From Telopea speciosissima (lineage: Eukaryota; Streptophyta; Magnoliopsida; Proteales; Proteaceae), in the NCBI RefSeq assembly GCF_018873765.1, contig NC_057917.1, forward strand, positions 59,888,464 to 59,952,463: a DNA stretch of 64,000 bases, read 5' to 3'. Numbering within the stretch: position 1 is the first letter of the stretch; each line of letters starts with the position of its first letter. Of this stretch, positions 11,858-23,722 are shown in pieces. The notes under the pieces were generated by a model that did no database searches, had not been told where the DNA came from, and saw only the letters and a program-made list of their open reading frames with translations. Both the position numbers and the translations under genes were made by a program.

Positions 11858-11965
11858 AAAAACCAAAGGCCGTACCCAGTGCACAAGGCTCCCGCATTTA
11901 GTAGGGTCTGGGGAAGGTCAAATGTACGCAGCCTTACCCCTGTTTCAAGAAAAACTATTTCCAAG
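11858..11965 (-). mobile_element. Au-like SINE, 3' part
   Basis: On the minus strand the sequence reads GGCTGCGTACATTTGACC, then TCCCCAGACCC, GCGGGAGCC and TTGTGCACTGGGTACGGCC. This is the conserved 3' body of the widespread plant Au SINE. The tRNA-like head is not evident. It interrupts the left flank of the proximal duplicated block. Confidence 0.7.
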
Positions 11966-13473
11966 ACTTGGAAAAAATATTTGATTGGTCAGTGCAATGT
12001 CGTAGGCAGTATTTGATTTAAGTGTTTACTGTCCTCTGGTTATATGAATGTAATGTAGGAATTTTTCTTTATGCTCTGTTCGTTTTGGTATTTTATTTCC
12101 TGTAGAGCGATTTAACTACGCTGGAATGTATACTGTTTACTTTATTGAATCGCATGAAATTTTTTGGAACATATCAATAAATTAAACCCATGGTACGAGT
12201 TGTCTCATACCATAAATAAACCCAAGTACTCAAGAAATTTTAGTGGGGAAATTTTTTTCAGGGGGTCTACGCATATTTCGATTTTGTCTTAGCAAATTTT
12301 ATAGGCAATTTGATCTTAAAATCTTCGGTCATAAAATTTTTAATAGCTTGATGCCACCTTTTGTTGCCTTGGATGGATCACATATGGCCTATATATTTGT
12401 GGGATCCATCCATATCGTTCTCATAACCATATGATGGGAGCTATATAATTCAAATTTAATTATAGTGATATTTTATGTAATTATTTAATTATAATATAAG
12501 TTGGATAAGCAATTGAAAGAAGTCAGTCTGAGTTGAGTCCGTTTCAAGTCTGTGGGAGATTCCAACTCTTTCTGTTCAATATTGGAGCAAAATTATGCTA
12601 CCTATTTCGAAGAAGATAGATGACGTCCAAGAGTTTCAATTGATTGGATAGCAAAATTATGCTATCCCTATTGGTTCCTTCGCTCAATCCTCAACCTAGT
12701 CAAGCATCAAGTTCTATTACATAACTTACAATATTGTTTTTTTCTTCAACAGGGGCATGCTTACATCACCCTTTGCCAAATAAATGACAAACATGAATTA
12801 AAAAATCTTAGAAAGATATTATCATATTTCACCTATTACAGACAAACGTTGAAAAGATTTTCAATATGTAAAATTTTACTTGCAATTTTCAAGAGAAATT
12901 TCTACATATAATATTTTACATAAAAACAAATGAACCTTTAGGAATTATTTTTCTCTTTTATTTTTCTTTAATCTTTACTTGGTTACAAGATACTTCTACT
13001 TCTTTCTTTTAATAATAATAATAATAATAATTATTATTATTATTATTATTATTATGGTTGCCTTATAGTAAATTTGGGTACTTGTCCAGTTGTCCTGAAC
13101 AAGCTTTCATCTTTTAACAATGCTTCCCTTCTCATATATTTGGGTTGATTCATGTATAGGAAATAAAACTCATATTGAGCTTCATGAAATGACAAAGAAA
13201 TTAATAAAAGCAACCAAATGAGCTAGGCACTTTATTCTTTTCCTGTTTCTGTTTGGATTTGTTTTGGTGGAAACTTTTAAATTTTTTGTATAGATTATTG
13301 TCAAGTCACTATAATTAGATAAAAATTACTACAAAACTAAAAAACCTCATTGATGTCAGTTCTTTCTTCTCCCTTTTATTTTTCTTATCGATTCATAACA
13401 AAGACAATCCCATCCTCCATTGTCTCAACTTATTTCAAAACCCTAGAACTAATACATATCTAATTATCATTTA
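11966..13473. other. downstream flank of the intact S28 gene
   Basis: No gene is seen. It aligns with 2880-3280 and 4370-6937 of the distal block and lacks their MITE and retroposon insertions. An AAT/ATT microsatellite occupies about 13009-13056. AATAAA on the minus strand at 13375-13380 is a candidate poly(A) signal about 95 bp past the S28 stop codon. Confidence 0.6.
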
Positions 13474-16400
13474 TTAAAAATCTGCATAGTAATCATCAAT
13501 CCACCTCTGTATGATCCCAATCTCTTGTCTCCTTTGCTCTACAAGCCAATCTGGGTCATCTTTCTTTGCAAACCGGAAATCTACATGATGAGCTCCTAAA
13601 TAAATCAAATTTGTTAATAAACAAACGTGAACACTTAATGACGGAACAAAAACATGGATAAATAGAAAGGAAGGAGAAGCAAATTTACAAAAAAAATCAC
13701 CTTTCTCAGTAACAAGTGCGACGATGCTGCCTGATATATTCTTCAACACACTAAATGATTCAAAATCACCAATTTTAGCTTCCATAAATTAACAACATTC
13801 AAATTGATAGATATGAATTAATGAAATTTGAAAGAATAAATAATTTAATAAAGGGTTTTCTTCTCCATCACTATACTTAGTGAAGTATAACGCTTCACTA
13901 TTTATCACATGCCAATATATGGGTCACCCCATATGATAGAGGATCAAGCAAGCATTTCATTAGTAAAAGTTCAACTTAAAATAAGGGTTGGATCCCTCTG
14001 CTGCCGAGTTGCCCGTATTGCGCCCTACTATGTGGGCACATTGTGTGTGTGTGTAGAACCACTTTACCATAAAGTAAGGTCAAAATCATCCTCCTTGGTA
14101 CTGAACAGGTGAATATATACTAGAAAGGGTTTAAGCACTAAGAGTGAAACATAATCAAGATTAAAAAGAAAATAACATGTTTTGTTGTTTACTCACCCTC
14201 CTCTGCTCCAAGGGTCTTGCATCCCATTAGAGAATATGATGTTGCTTCCAAACTTCTTGAGCACTTTTTCAATCCTCTATGAACCATTGGCATTGAGAAA
14301 CACTATTAGCCACTAATGAACAATTTTAATGAGGATTAAATTTTTTGCATAAAATTATGCCTATTCCATAATTAATATGAACTAATTAGAATTTAGAAGA
14401 GAAAAAAAAGTTCAAAAATGGCAGAAATTGCTCACATAGCCACCAAATTCTGTGGTAATCCAATGAGGCCTTGGCATAACACCATATCTGTTCATGCAAA
14501 ACTTTCCTAACTCTTCAATCTCAAAGCTCAAAGGAGGGAACATGCTCTCATTAGAGGTACTCAATGGCATAACCATCTCTGTACATGCCTGTCATGTTAG
14601 AACATTATAGATGAGGCAATAAATAAAGGATTACTATTCTTAGGCTTTGTTTGGTTTTTCAATGGATGCATAGATTTTGAAGTCTCTTCTTTCTATATAT
14701 ACCACTATACACATTTGGTGATGCTTCAAATGGATTCATGAAACTCATAATACTGATTTACTGAATGGAATTATAGACCCTAAAATTGTTAAAAATCCAT
14801 ACCTGCCAATTCCAACCTTGGAGGCCATGGGCATCAGTTCCATTTTCTAGATTGAAACATTTTGTAGTTCCAGTATAGTTGTAATACACTTTTGCTGCTG
14901 CAATCACCCTATTGCGCTTGGTAGTCTTGGATGGGAATCCATCAATAATCTTACACATCTGTTATCTCAAAAAATTATAAATGAATACAGATCATCGATG
15001 AATATGTATGATACTTGAGCACAATTTAAAATTTATATTTATATGTAATGCGATTTTCTTATGGACACGTCAAATAATTTGTAACCTTATTTTTTTGCAC
15101 TTTTAATATGATACACTTTTTAATTAATAAGGGTATAATTATGTCATTTCACATGTATACTAAAAAATGCGTGAGACAATGACAGTTCTTGAGAATGACA
15201 AGATGGTAATTCATTTACAGATTATTTTGTAAGACCCTTTTTTTTTTTTTATCCCTAACTTAAAGAACTCGTAGGAATAAAATAGGCAATCAAATAAGGT
15301 TAATGTTCTAAATACACCTATAGAAGTATCATTCAGAGAGTCTCGTATGTAATAAGTCATACCTTTGTAACAGGGTATGCAGGCAATGGCATCACAAAGT
15401 TGGCTTCAGTGGGATAATTGCCCATGGCTGTATAAACAAAAGCTTTCCAAAGCCAGTCTCGTGCTGAGTACATTGATTGGAGGTTCCTGAACATGCCAAG
15501 ATCCATATGGATTAGTTTGGATCAATCTAAAAAAAAATGATTAAGATAGCTTGTTTGTTTCTTAATCAGGGTTAAGCATTCTTGTCAAATCCTCCATTAC
15601 TCTGGTATTATTAGGCATGCAAAGGCACTTAACATATGTATGATAGCGTCTTACTTGATTTGGTAGGTGCTATGCTTCCATAATTTTGAATTGGAATTAG
15701 ATTAAAATGTAAAAATCTTCATTGTATAACTTATTTTCTATTTTTTTTTTCTGTCTTAGTTGTCATTGGAGGGTGCAAGTTTGGCCTTGACGGCCCGAGC
15801 CCGAACAGGGCCTAGATTGGGATATCTTGGCCCTGAGGGCGGGGCAGGATTGGGAATTTTTGGCCCAGAGTTAGGGTCACGTGACATGTTTTACTTTTAT
15901 CACAAAGAAGAAAAAAAAAAAATTACAAATTATTTAACACTGTAAAGGCTGTCAATAATAAGAAAATCCCTATAAAATTTTTAGGCCTAGACTAGCAAAC
16001 CCACCTAAACCTTCAAACAACCCTACTATGAACCTACTTGCTAGAGAGGTTGCCGGAATTTGACTATTGGAGTTAAATCATTGAAATCTAGTTTCGAAAT
16101 CAAGCCATCAAAATTATAATTTGGGAAAAGACTGGGCACGCCAGCACTATGCCCAGCCTAAGTCTATCTCTCTCCCACTCCTTATGGATATAACCCCTTC
16201 CCCTCCCATGCCACCCTCTTCCAATGGGCATAACTGCTAGCTCTCGGTTAGCCAGCGGCATGTCCAACCCTCTCCCTTAAGTCCAATAGATTCTTATCTC
16301 GACTTGCTTATATCTAGAAGATTATTTTTTTAGGAAGACCTGTATTGGATTATAGTAATATACTAAATGGATATGCAAATCTCAGAAACCTTTTGCCTAA

Positions 16401-19400
16401 AATAAAAGAGAATAGAACATCTCAAAAACAAAGTGCCTAAAATAAATGAGAAGAGATGACAGGCTAATAAATAAGGGTGGGCCAAATATAGCCCATAGTA
16501 GAGTTGCAACAGGGTCGGGTTAGGCAGGGTTTTCAAAAACCCAAGCCCAACCCGGTATACTCAGGGCTCAGCTTAGGTCCAGGGTAGAGTTAATTTTAAA
16601 ATTTATTTACTTAAGGGAGAGGGTTCCCTACACATTTGGGCAAATAAAGGGACCTCTTTGGAATTTGGAATTTGACAAAAGGGGAAGGGGCATTAATGAC
16701 ATATCACTCCCTCACATGAACAGTGATATGTGAGAAGGTGTGCAATTTCATTTTAGAGCTGGCGTTGTACAAAACTTTTTCCCTATATTTAATATACAAC
16801 TCAACTCAACTCAACTCAACCTTATTCCACCTAAATGGGGTTAGCTACATTGATCATTTTTTCTCCAATCATCTCTATTCATGGCCATATTTGTTACTAA
16901 TCCTAAGTTATACATGTCTTTCTTCGCCACTTCTCCTAAAAGATATTTTAGGTCTACCCCGACCTTTTTTACTTCCTTCATCTAAATCAAAACACCCTTC
17001 TGTACTAAAGCATTCAAAGACCCTTGCTACACATATCCATGCCACCTCAAACAATCTTCTCACAACTTATCATATATTGGTGTTACTCTTAAAATAACTC
17101 TAATTAGTTCATTCCTAATTTAATCTTTTCTAATTTATCACTCATCCATCTCAACATCTTCATTTCAGTTACAATAAATATATTTATATATTGTTTCCAT
17201 ACTGCAAACATCTAGGTCCATTTTTTATTTCTGGTTAATTGTCTTACAAAAATTTCCTTTGAGTTTTAAAAGAATACGTCGATCACACAACACTCTAGAC
17301 GCATCTTTCCACTTCATCCACCATATTCTAATTCTTTGTATGACATCATCTTTTATTTCTCCTGTATCTCCTAATCATCAAATGATTTATGTTAAATACA
17401 AATTATGATACTTAATCTGTAACCCTTATTTTTTTGTGTACTATTTACATACGTATATATAGGGCAGCGTTGGGCTGGCTTAAACCCAAAGCCTTAGCCT
17501 AGGCTCGGTTTGGCCTAACTCCATGACAAAGAAATCCTAGCTCTAGTTCTGCCCGTAGACGTTAAAAAACCCAACACATGCTTATCAGGCTCAGGGCAGG
17601 CTTCAGATGTGCTCGGACTTACCGAGCTAAACTTGCACCATAGGCTAGGGATGTCAAAAGTTGGCCCGCATGGTAGGCCCAACCTGAATCGATCAGTTGA
17701 AGTCCGGACTGGTCTGATCGATTACTAAATGTGTTGGGCTCAAGCACTAACCAATCAATAACCAGGTGATCTTGGTGTAAGGTAGTAGTCCGAAGATTGT
17801 CGATTGGGATTGATCGATAACTAATCGTTTATAGACCGATTAGCTTTTTTAAGCCTATGTAATTTGATTATAGCCCGTTTATTACCAAATTAGTCATTTG
17901 GCCCGTTTGAAACATGATTATAACCCAATTAGCCCAATTACCTTTAGTCCGATTATAGATTAGAACCCAATTAATTGAATAGAAATATGTCTATGCCTAA
18001 CATTCGAGATCCTGCGGAACCATAAAATTGATGGGGACCGACTAAACCCAATTGGGACTGACCGAATCCAACCGATTGACACACCTAATCCTACAGTGTT
18101 TGCATGGTTCAATCACTTTTTTTGTAGGTTTCAGGACAACACGGGTGATACAATTAGTGCACTTTCCTTTTTGCAGGAAGCAGAACATGTGATCACTTTA
18201 TGGTCCTTGTATAAAAGAAGGATAGGAATCCATGAAGATCCTACTGACATCTACCAATCAAGACTTGACACGTGGGATGATTGGCTATTTCAGAACTTGC
18301 CACGTGGGCTGTCAGGCTATTTTTGTTTTGTGCTTGGCGCGTGTTCACTTGTTGAACACTTGGTCATGGATTCAAGTCTTGAAAACAGCCTCTTTGGAAA
18401 CAAGGATAAGGTTGCATACAATTTGACCCTCCCTAGACCCTGCTCAACGCTCGCTGCAGAGACCATGTGACACAACGGGCCCCACATGGTGCACATGGCC
18501 TCTGTAGCCGCCGCATGATGCATTATTGCACCGTGCAGTAACGGGAGAGGATAACGATTCGCACTGGGTACAACCTTTTTTATGGATGGATAGTGAAATA
18601 CTTCCTGTGAAGCTGCAGAGTAATGCTATCATGACTCATGGGAGGATAAAATTTCATCCTTCTAATCATCTAGGAGTGTGGCAAACAAAATTACAGTTTA
18701 ATTAAAAATTTTTTTTTACCACAACCTCATGTGTAGATTCGTGTGCACGTCTTCTTACATATCACTTGTGGACCTCACTATCTCTGTTCATTAAAAACCC
18801 TTACCAATGATTCAATTTCTTACCTCCTCATTGGTGAGAAATTGCACTTTGACAGTGTAGCAATCCCTCTCCCTTAATTCAAATATTATCAGCCTGATGC
18901 CTAAACCTCGATTTTTAAAGTAAAATTGTCAATCTCCTGATCTTATTATATAGGAAGTTGGAAATTCCATCCTCTCATAGGTCATAGATATTATTAATTA
19001 ATTGCTGGAAGATTGAACAAGTACAGAATTATGATAGGCTTACTTGCAAGTTCTGAAAATTCTGCTGATTTTGGCCAACCCATCCCTCTGTGCAGACAGT
19101 GCTTGCAGCTCAGCCCAACTGCCCTTTATCACCTCATAGCAATTCAAGCTTGCATTCTACCCCAAGCAAAGGTGTTGAGAGATAAGAAGAAGAGGAAGAA
19201 GAAACCCAATAAAGTTATCAAAGGAAGAGAACATATTTAATGAGTTTACCAAGAAATGCTTGTAAAAATGTAATCCTTTATGTGACAGACCTTGTAGTCT
19301 TGGGATACAGCATCATAGAAGCTTGTCCATGGTATGATTTCATCAAATTGCACAATAGGGGCTGAAGATGCTACAGCTCCTATTGCCACATGTGGGTACT

Positions 19401-20293
19401 TCAGTCTGAACCAAGCTGCCAACACTGTGAGAGAGAGAGAGAGAATTCATTAATGGCAATCAATCATTCCTAAACTGAAAAGATAAAAACATGGCAGAAA
19501 CTTAATAAAAATAACCAAATGATTTAGTCATAAACTCAAATACTTAGACATATTCCAAGAAATGGAGCTAAAATAAAGAGAGACATGGGAGGGGATTCTG
19601 TAACTTACTTCCTCCATAAGACCCACCAAACACCACTACAGGGGATGCTTCAGAAGATAAGTTCTGCTTCAAACTCCGAATTAGAACCGCAAAATCTGCT
19701 AATGCTTGCTGTGAATTTAGATACCCCAATGTCTCAGCAGACTTGTAAGAATCCTTCCCAAATGGCAGTGACTCCCCATAAAATCTATGCTGCACAAGTT
19801 TTTCCATAGAAGAAATAATGTGAAACAGAGGAAAACAAGAGCAATCTTTATTACTATCTATATATTGAACTTTAGTAAGAGAGTATTTTCTAAAGAACAC
19901 CCATCAATGTATTCATCTTTTTACAGAAGTAGTTACTTCAATGAAGACAAGTAGAGCTCGGAACTTGGGAGCAATGTCCAACATGAAACCAGTATTTGCT
20001 GCAAACCATTCTATGTCGCCTTCGTTGCCAGTATAGACAAAGATGGGACTTCCATGATCCCAATACTTTTTGTTGATGAGGTACTTCTGGTTGAATATTT
20101 TGTAGCTTTGAGGCTTAAAGGTAAAGTGGTCTAGAAGCTGAGGGAAGAACTGGGTCTTGTATGGAATGTTTGGTTTTGAGTTCTTGTGATGGTTGATAAG
20201 AGATTGATGGAAGAAATTTGGAGTTAATTCTACTATTGCTGTTCCAGTGACAGTAAAGATAAGCAAAACAAAAAGAGTTGGAGATGAGGCCAT
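13474..20293 (-). CDS. S28 serine carboxypeptidase (Pro-X carboxypeptidase type)
   Basis: Ten exons: 19937-20293, 19609-19789, 19291-19424, 19044-19156, 15363-15486, 14803-14958, 14436-14588, 14197-14276, 13701-13750, 13474-13595. All introns are GT-AG and the phases agree, giving 1,470 bp and 489 residues. The family removes C-terminal residues next to proline in acidic vacuolar or secreted compartments. An N-terminal hydrophobic segment (TLFVLLIFTVTGTAIV) is a likely signal peptide. The nucleophile is Ser176 in GGSYGG, the Asp is about 427 in NGMQDPWS, and the His is 452 in GAHHVDF; these spacings match the family triad. I chose MASS as start because the upstream in-frame Met adds 11 polar residues ahead of the signal peptide. 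Intron 4 (15487-19043) is swollen by LINE, SINE and MITE debris. Exons 5-10 are duplicated downstream. The paralogue's cellular role is inferred from the family. Confidence 0.92.
15766..16122. other. GC-rich dispersed repeat and intron 4 sequence
   Basis: The first 125 bp read GTTTGGCCTTGACGGCCCG and further GGCCC/GGGCC runs. They match, in inverted orientation, the end of the repeat at 51300-51745. The rest is plain intron. Confidence 0.5.
16123..16276. mobile_element. probable Mutator-type MITE
   Basis: A 154-bp segment begins GGGAAAAGACTGGGCACGCC and ends, in reverse complement, GGGAGAGGGTTGGACATGCC. The inner CTATCTCTCTCCC block resembles the MITE at 1471. The flanking 9-bp repeat is not convincing. 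Confidence 0.45.
16796..17400 (-). mobile_element. RTE-clade LINE, 3' end remnant
   Basis: Minus-strand translation, with several stops and frameshifts, reads WWMKWKDASRVLCDRR, then EMKMLRWMSDKLEKIKL, then KKGRGRPKIS. These are the C-terminal reverse transcriptase and tail motifs of plant RTE LINEs. The element ends in the noncoding CCCCATTTAGGTGGAATAAG and a (TTGAG)n tail, visible on the plus strand as ACTCAACTCAACTCAAC. It is a dead 5'-truncated copy inside intron 4 of the S28 gene, in the same orientation as the gene. Confidence 0.85.
17401..18360. other. intron 4 repeats, GCCCA-rich
   Basis: 17460-17640 is a further copy of the GGGCC/GGCTC-rich repeat family. 17645-18087 starts TAGGGATGTCAAAA and ends GATTGACACACCTA, terminal repeats of the hAT MITE type, but flanking 8-bp duplications do not match. 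A 124-codon open frame from 18096 has no recognisable domain. Confidence 0.4.
18365..18582 (+). mobile_element. Au-like SINE with internal foldback
   Basis: A tRNA B-box-like GGATTCAAGTCTTG is followed by GGTTGCATACAATTTGACCC and TCCCTAGACCC. After an interruption come ACGGGAG and CACTGGGTACAACCTTTT, the Au SINE body. Between them, at about 18450-18510, sits a small inverted repeat (CTGCAGAGACCATGTG facing CACATGGCCTCTGTAG), related to the hairpin at 37004-37130. Confidence 0.65.
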
Positions 20294-20394
20294 CTCTCTC
20301 CTTCCAACAACCCCAACACACAACACACAGAGTAGCTACTCTTTTAAAAGCAGAATGTAGGCTGAGATATGATATTTGACACTCTCCTAAAGAC

Positions 20395-20657
20395 TAGGGG
20401 TGTAAATGAATAGTCGAAATCCATTTCCGTATCTGTGTCCGTATCCATTAGCATTATTCGAATCCATCCGAAAGCTAAACAGATGCGGATATGGATAGGC
20501 TATACGAAAAATTATATGTACATGTAAACGGATAAAATATTTGATCCGTATCCGTGCTCGTATCTATTTAGCACTATCCGAATCCATCCAAAAGCTAATC
20601 GGATGCGGATACGGATATAGCACTATCCGAGCCGAATCCGATCCATTTACATCCCTA
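20395..20657. mobile_element. hAT-type MITE in the S28 promoter
   Basis: A 263-bp element with terminal inverted repeats TAGGGGTGTAAATG and TAGGGATGTAAATG, flanked by a perfect 8-bp duplication CTAAAGAC (20387-20394 and 20658-20665). These are hAT hallmarks. The interior is made of repeated GGATNCGGATA-type units and has no ORF. Its left edge lies 101 bp upstream of the S28 start codon. Confidence 0.9.
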
Positions 20658-21867
20658 CTAAAGACCTTATTTACCCTTTCTGGTGCAACTGGGTAAATAC
20701 AAAATAGCCTCCAAGATATAACAACGTCATAGCTTTCCAACAGTAGGTGTGCACTCGATTACTGTACCCCTTCGAGTACGTCGGAACTGGAGATGTAACC
20801 ATGCATATCCTCTCTCTCTCTCTCTCTCTCTCACCAAACATACTTACACAGTTTATAAACAAAGACAGGGACAAATATGGCAGTTGTCTTCTTAATTTGA
20901 CTACTTGTTCTACTCTCTATCCACATACACCCATCCACCCACCTGCACGGCTATTTGTTAATGTGGCTACTTATTGTTAGGACTGAGATATTCATGGGAA
21001 ACTAGGCAATCTTTGGCAAAATACCTATGGAGGGATAAAGATTTCACCCTCCTCTGATTCACAACACCTATAGTTATCATCTTGATCAATATGGAGAAGC
21101 TTCTTCAAGGCTTCATTTGTTCCAATGAAAGAAAAAATTTTCAAAATGTGCTTTTAAAGGATTATATATATGACAAGAAACATATTTGCAATGAATGAAT
21201 GGTAATAATAATTTGATCATATCATGGTGTTTTTTTATTTTTTTATTTTTTTTTTATTATAGAACCATATGATGGTATTGGTGTCTTCCATGGATAGAAA
21301 CCTATTAAAAAAAAGAAGGGTCTTCCATGGATGGTAATTGTTCATCATTTTTTCTCTTTGTTTTAGAAAATAACATTCATAAATTTAAAATGACAAGTCA
21401 TTTTCCAAAATATATTTCAGTAAAATATTAGACTAATGTTGTCATGCAATTTCTTTTTGTTGTTAAGTAATATGAAAAGTTTTCTGGTCCATCAACCAGC
21501 TCAGGTAAATGGATAAAACTTCCCTCCTTATAAAATGAATTGTCGAAACTGCCCTCCATTTTTGTTTTTACTTCCCATTTTACCCTTAAAATCTTGTTGT
21601 AACCAATGTTGGCTATAACAAGATCGTAACCTTGCTTAGTTGCCATTTTAGTATAATACATTTTTATTTTTCTTCGATAAAGGATAAATTTTGTCATTTT
21701 ACATAAAAAAAATGAAGTAAATATTGTATTAAATAATTTTCAGCTTTTTTGAAAACACTTTTTTATACCTACATTAAATTTTGTGTTAAAAAATTTTTGA
21801 GAATACAACGAGCAATTAAAAAAAGAATACAACTTCTTAGTTCACAACTTGGATCCGGCTCCTTTCC

Positions 21868-22000
21868 TTGGAGGGTGTCGCCCAATGAGGCATCCGACGT
21901 CTGGGCCATGCCACACACATCCTGGCATGTGCCCAATCATCCATCGGGATGTGTGTGGCACATCCCAGCCGTTGGATGCTTCATTGGGCACTCATTGGGT
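21868..22000. repeat. foldback inverted repeat
   Basis: Arms GCCCAATGAGGCATCCGACG and, in reverse complement, GCCCAATGAAGCATCCAACG continue through CCACACACATCC on both sides, giving arms of about 48 bp around a short loop. It is probably a MITE. No clear target duplication. Confidence 0.7.
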
Positions 22001-23216
22001 GATGCCTTCCACGAAGAGCCCAATCCACACCACTTGGGTGACAAGAACTTTGTGAAAAAGAAATTGTAACCTTGTTTTTTTCGTCTTTTAGGATAATACA
22101 ACTATCCCCCCTTGTCCCTCAAATCAATGAAGATAAATCCTATTATTTCACACAAGACAATGACAATTCATAATAGCAAATCACTTTCAACTTGAATTGA
22201 AAAACCTTTTTTACCTTTGTCTTAAATAATATAAAAGTTAAGAATCCACTTTGTGACAGATTAGCTGGAATAGAAATTTTGTGGATACAAATATGGGCTT
22301 AGAAAAAAAAACTTCAGAAATGATGTAAAATTCTTGTGGATAGTAAAAAAGACTTTAAAATGATGTAAAAGTTTTACATTTGGGGAAGATTTGAAAAGAG
22401 TTCTGCACATGCAATATGACCACCAAGAATACAAGGTGAAAAGTTCAATACATCATACACAAACATGTTTTACTCAAAAAAAAAATAAAAAACACAAACA
22501 TGCAAAGATAGATATACTCATTAGAGCATGTTTCATTTCATTTTATTGCTCTAACACTTGTCTCATGCTACACTTTGGGCACATGGTCCAAAAGAATCAA
22601 TGAACAAAAGGCTAGAGGAAAAATTGCTCACATTTATGACCCTCTGATGATAAAAAATTGTCAAGATTTGAAAGGTATAATAATTCTATCAGACTGAAGA
22701 AGTATCATCCTATTAGTTTATAACCATTAAAGTAGATTTGTTCTTTGAAATACTATTGTGACAAGGGAATGACTTCGTCTATTATAGATTTTGAAATTTT
22801 CTTTCAAGGGTTTTAAAGAAAGTCTTATTCAACTTCAAAACACCCATAAAAGGAAAGGGAAAGGGATTCCAACAAACTCAGTTGTAGGAAATTTTCCTTC
22901 CATCTTTTATCTCTAACTTCGAGGAGAGGCTACATGTTAAATTTATACATGCATCAACCACATGGTCTACCATTTATAGGACTCTTTCTTTGTATTTTTT
23001 GAAGCCACATTAGTCTAGAAATTTCAAACATGACTAGTTGATTGACAAGTTCATTTCCACCAAGTTCAAAACCATGAAGGATCCTACTTACGCATTTAAC
23101 CACTAGAAATTTGTACACCTAAAAATGCAAGCTGCAAACAGTGCATGCAATGACCTCGGGGCCATTTTTACCCAACCTCCCTCCCCAAAGCCCAAATAAA
23201 ATGAAACATGAATCGT

Positions 23217-23396
23217 GAATGAATACTAAAACCTTGGTACTAACTATTTTTTTCTCTGCTATCACTGTTTATAGGGTCTTCTATGCTTCATCATTGATGC
23301 CTCATGGAATGAATACTAAAACCTTAGTACTAACTATTTTTGGCATCTGCTACCACTGTTTATTGGGTCTTCTATGCTTCATCATTGATGCTTCAT
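23217..23396. repeat. 90-bp tandem duplication
   Basis: Two adjacent copies start GAATGAATACTAAAACCTT at 23217 and 23307 and end CATCATTGATGCYTCATG. They are non-coding. Confidence 0.85.
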
Positions 23397-23722
23397 GAAC
23401 ACTCAGTAAAGGATATTATTTTGATCATAACATCGGGTTAATGATGTCTTCGATTGCAGAAACGTCCAACATATGCTAATGTGAAGAAGTTAACACACTG
23501 AAATTACAGCAAAACATGTCGTAGCCACATCCAAACACTAGACTAACCTTTTCCCTACCAAAAATGCCCGTGTAGGCAAATGATCAAGGCCTGGTAATCG
23601 TGTAAGGTGTCTAAGCTTAAAGCTTTCACTGTTTTGGATGCTAACTTACTCTGCCACATAGATTATAAAGATAAAATCATCAATATAAAAAAGGTATTCT
23701 AATCTATCCATGCACATAAATT

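Larger units (their letters stand above)
20666..23722. other. intergenic region between S28 and SDN genes
   Basis: No gene is supported. Contents are a CT microsatellite at about 20811-20833, an inverted repeat at 21868-22000, and a 90-bp tandem duplication at 23217-23396. ORFs here are short and without recognisable domains. Confidence 0.6.

Noticed and set aside
17645..18087. Complete hAT MITE
   Set aside because: Ends resemble hAT MITEs (TAGGGATGTCAA / TTGACACACCTA-type) but the flanking 8-mers do not match, so the boundaries are not secure.
18096..18470. 124-codon plus-strand frame as a small gene
   Set aside because: It ends inside an Au-like SINE, sits in intron 4 of the S28 gene and has no recognisable motif.
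20115..20321. Alternative frame ORF over S28 exon 1
   Set aside because: It overlaps exon 1 in another frame; the spliced S28 frame has full family motifs.
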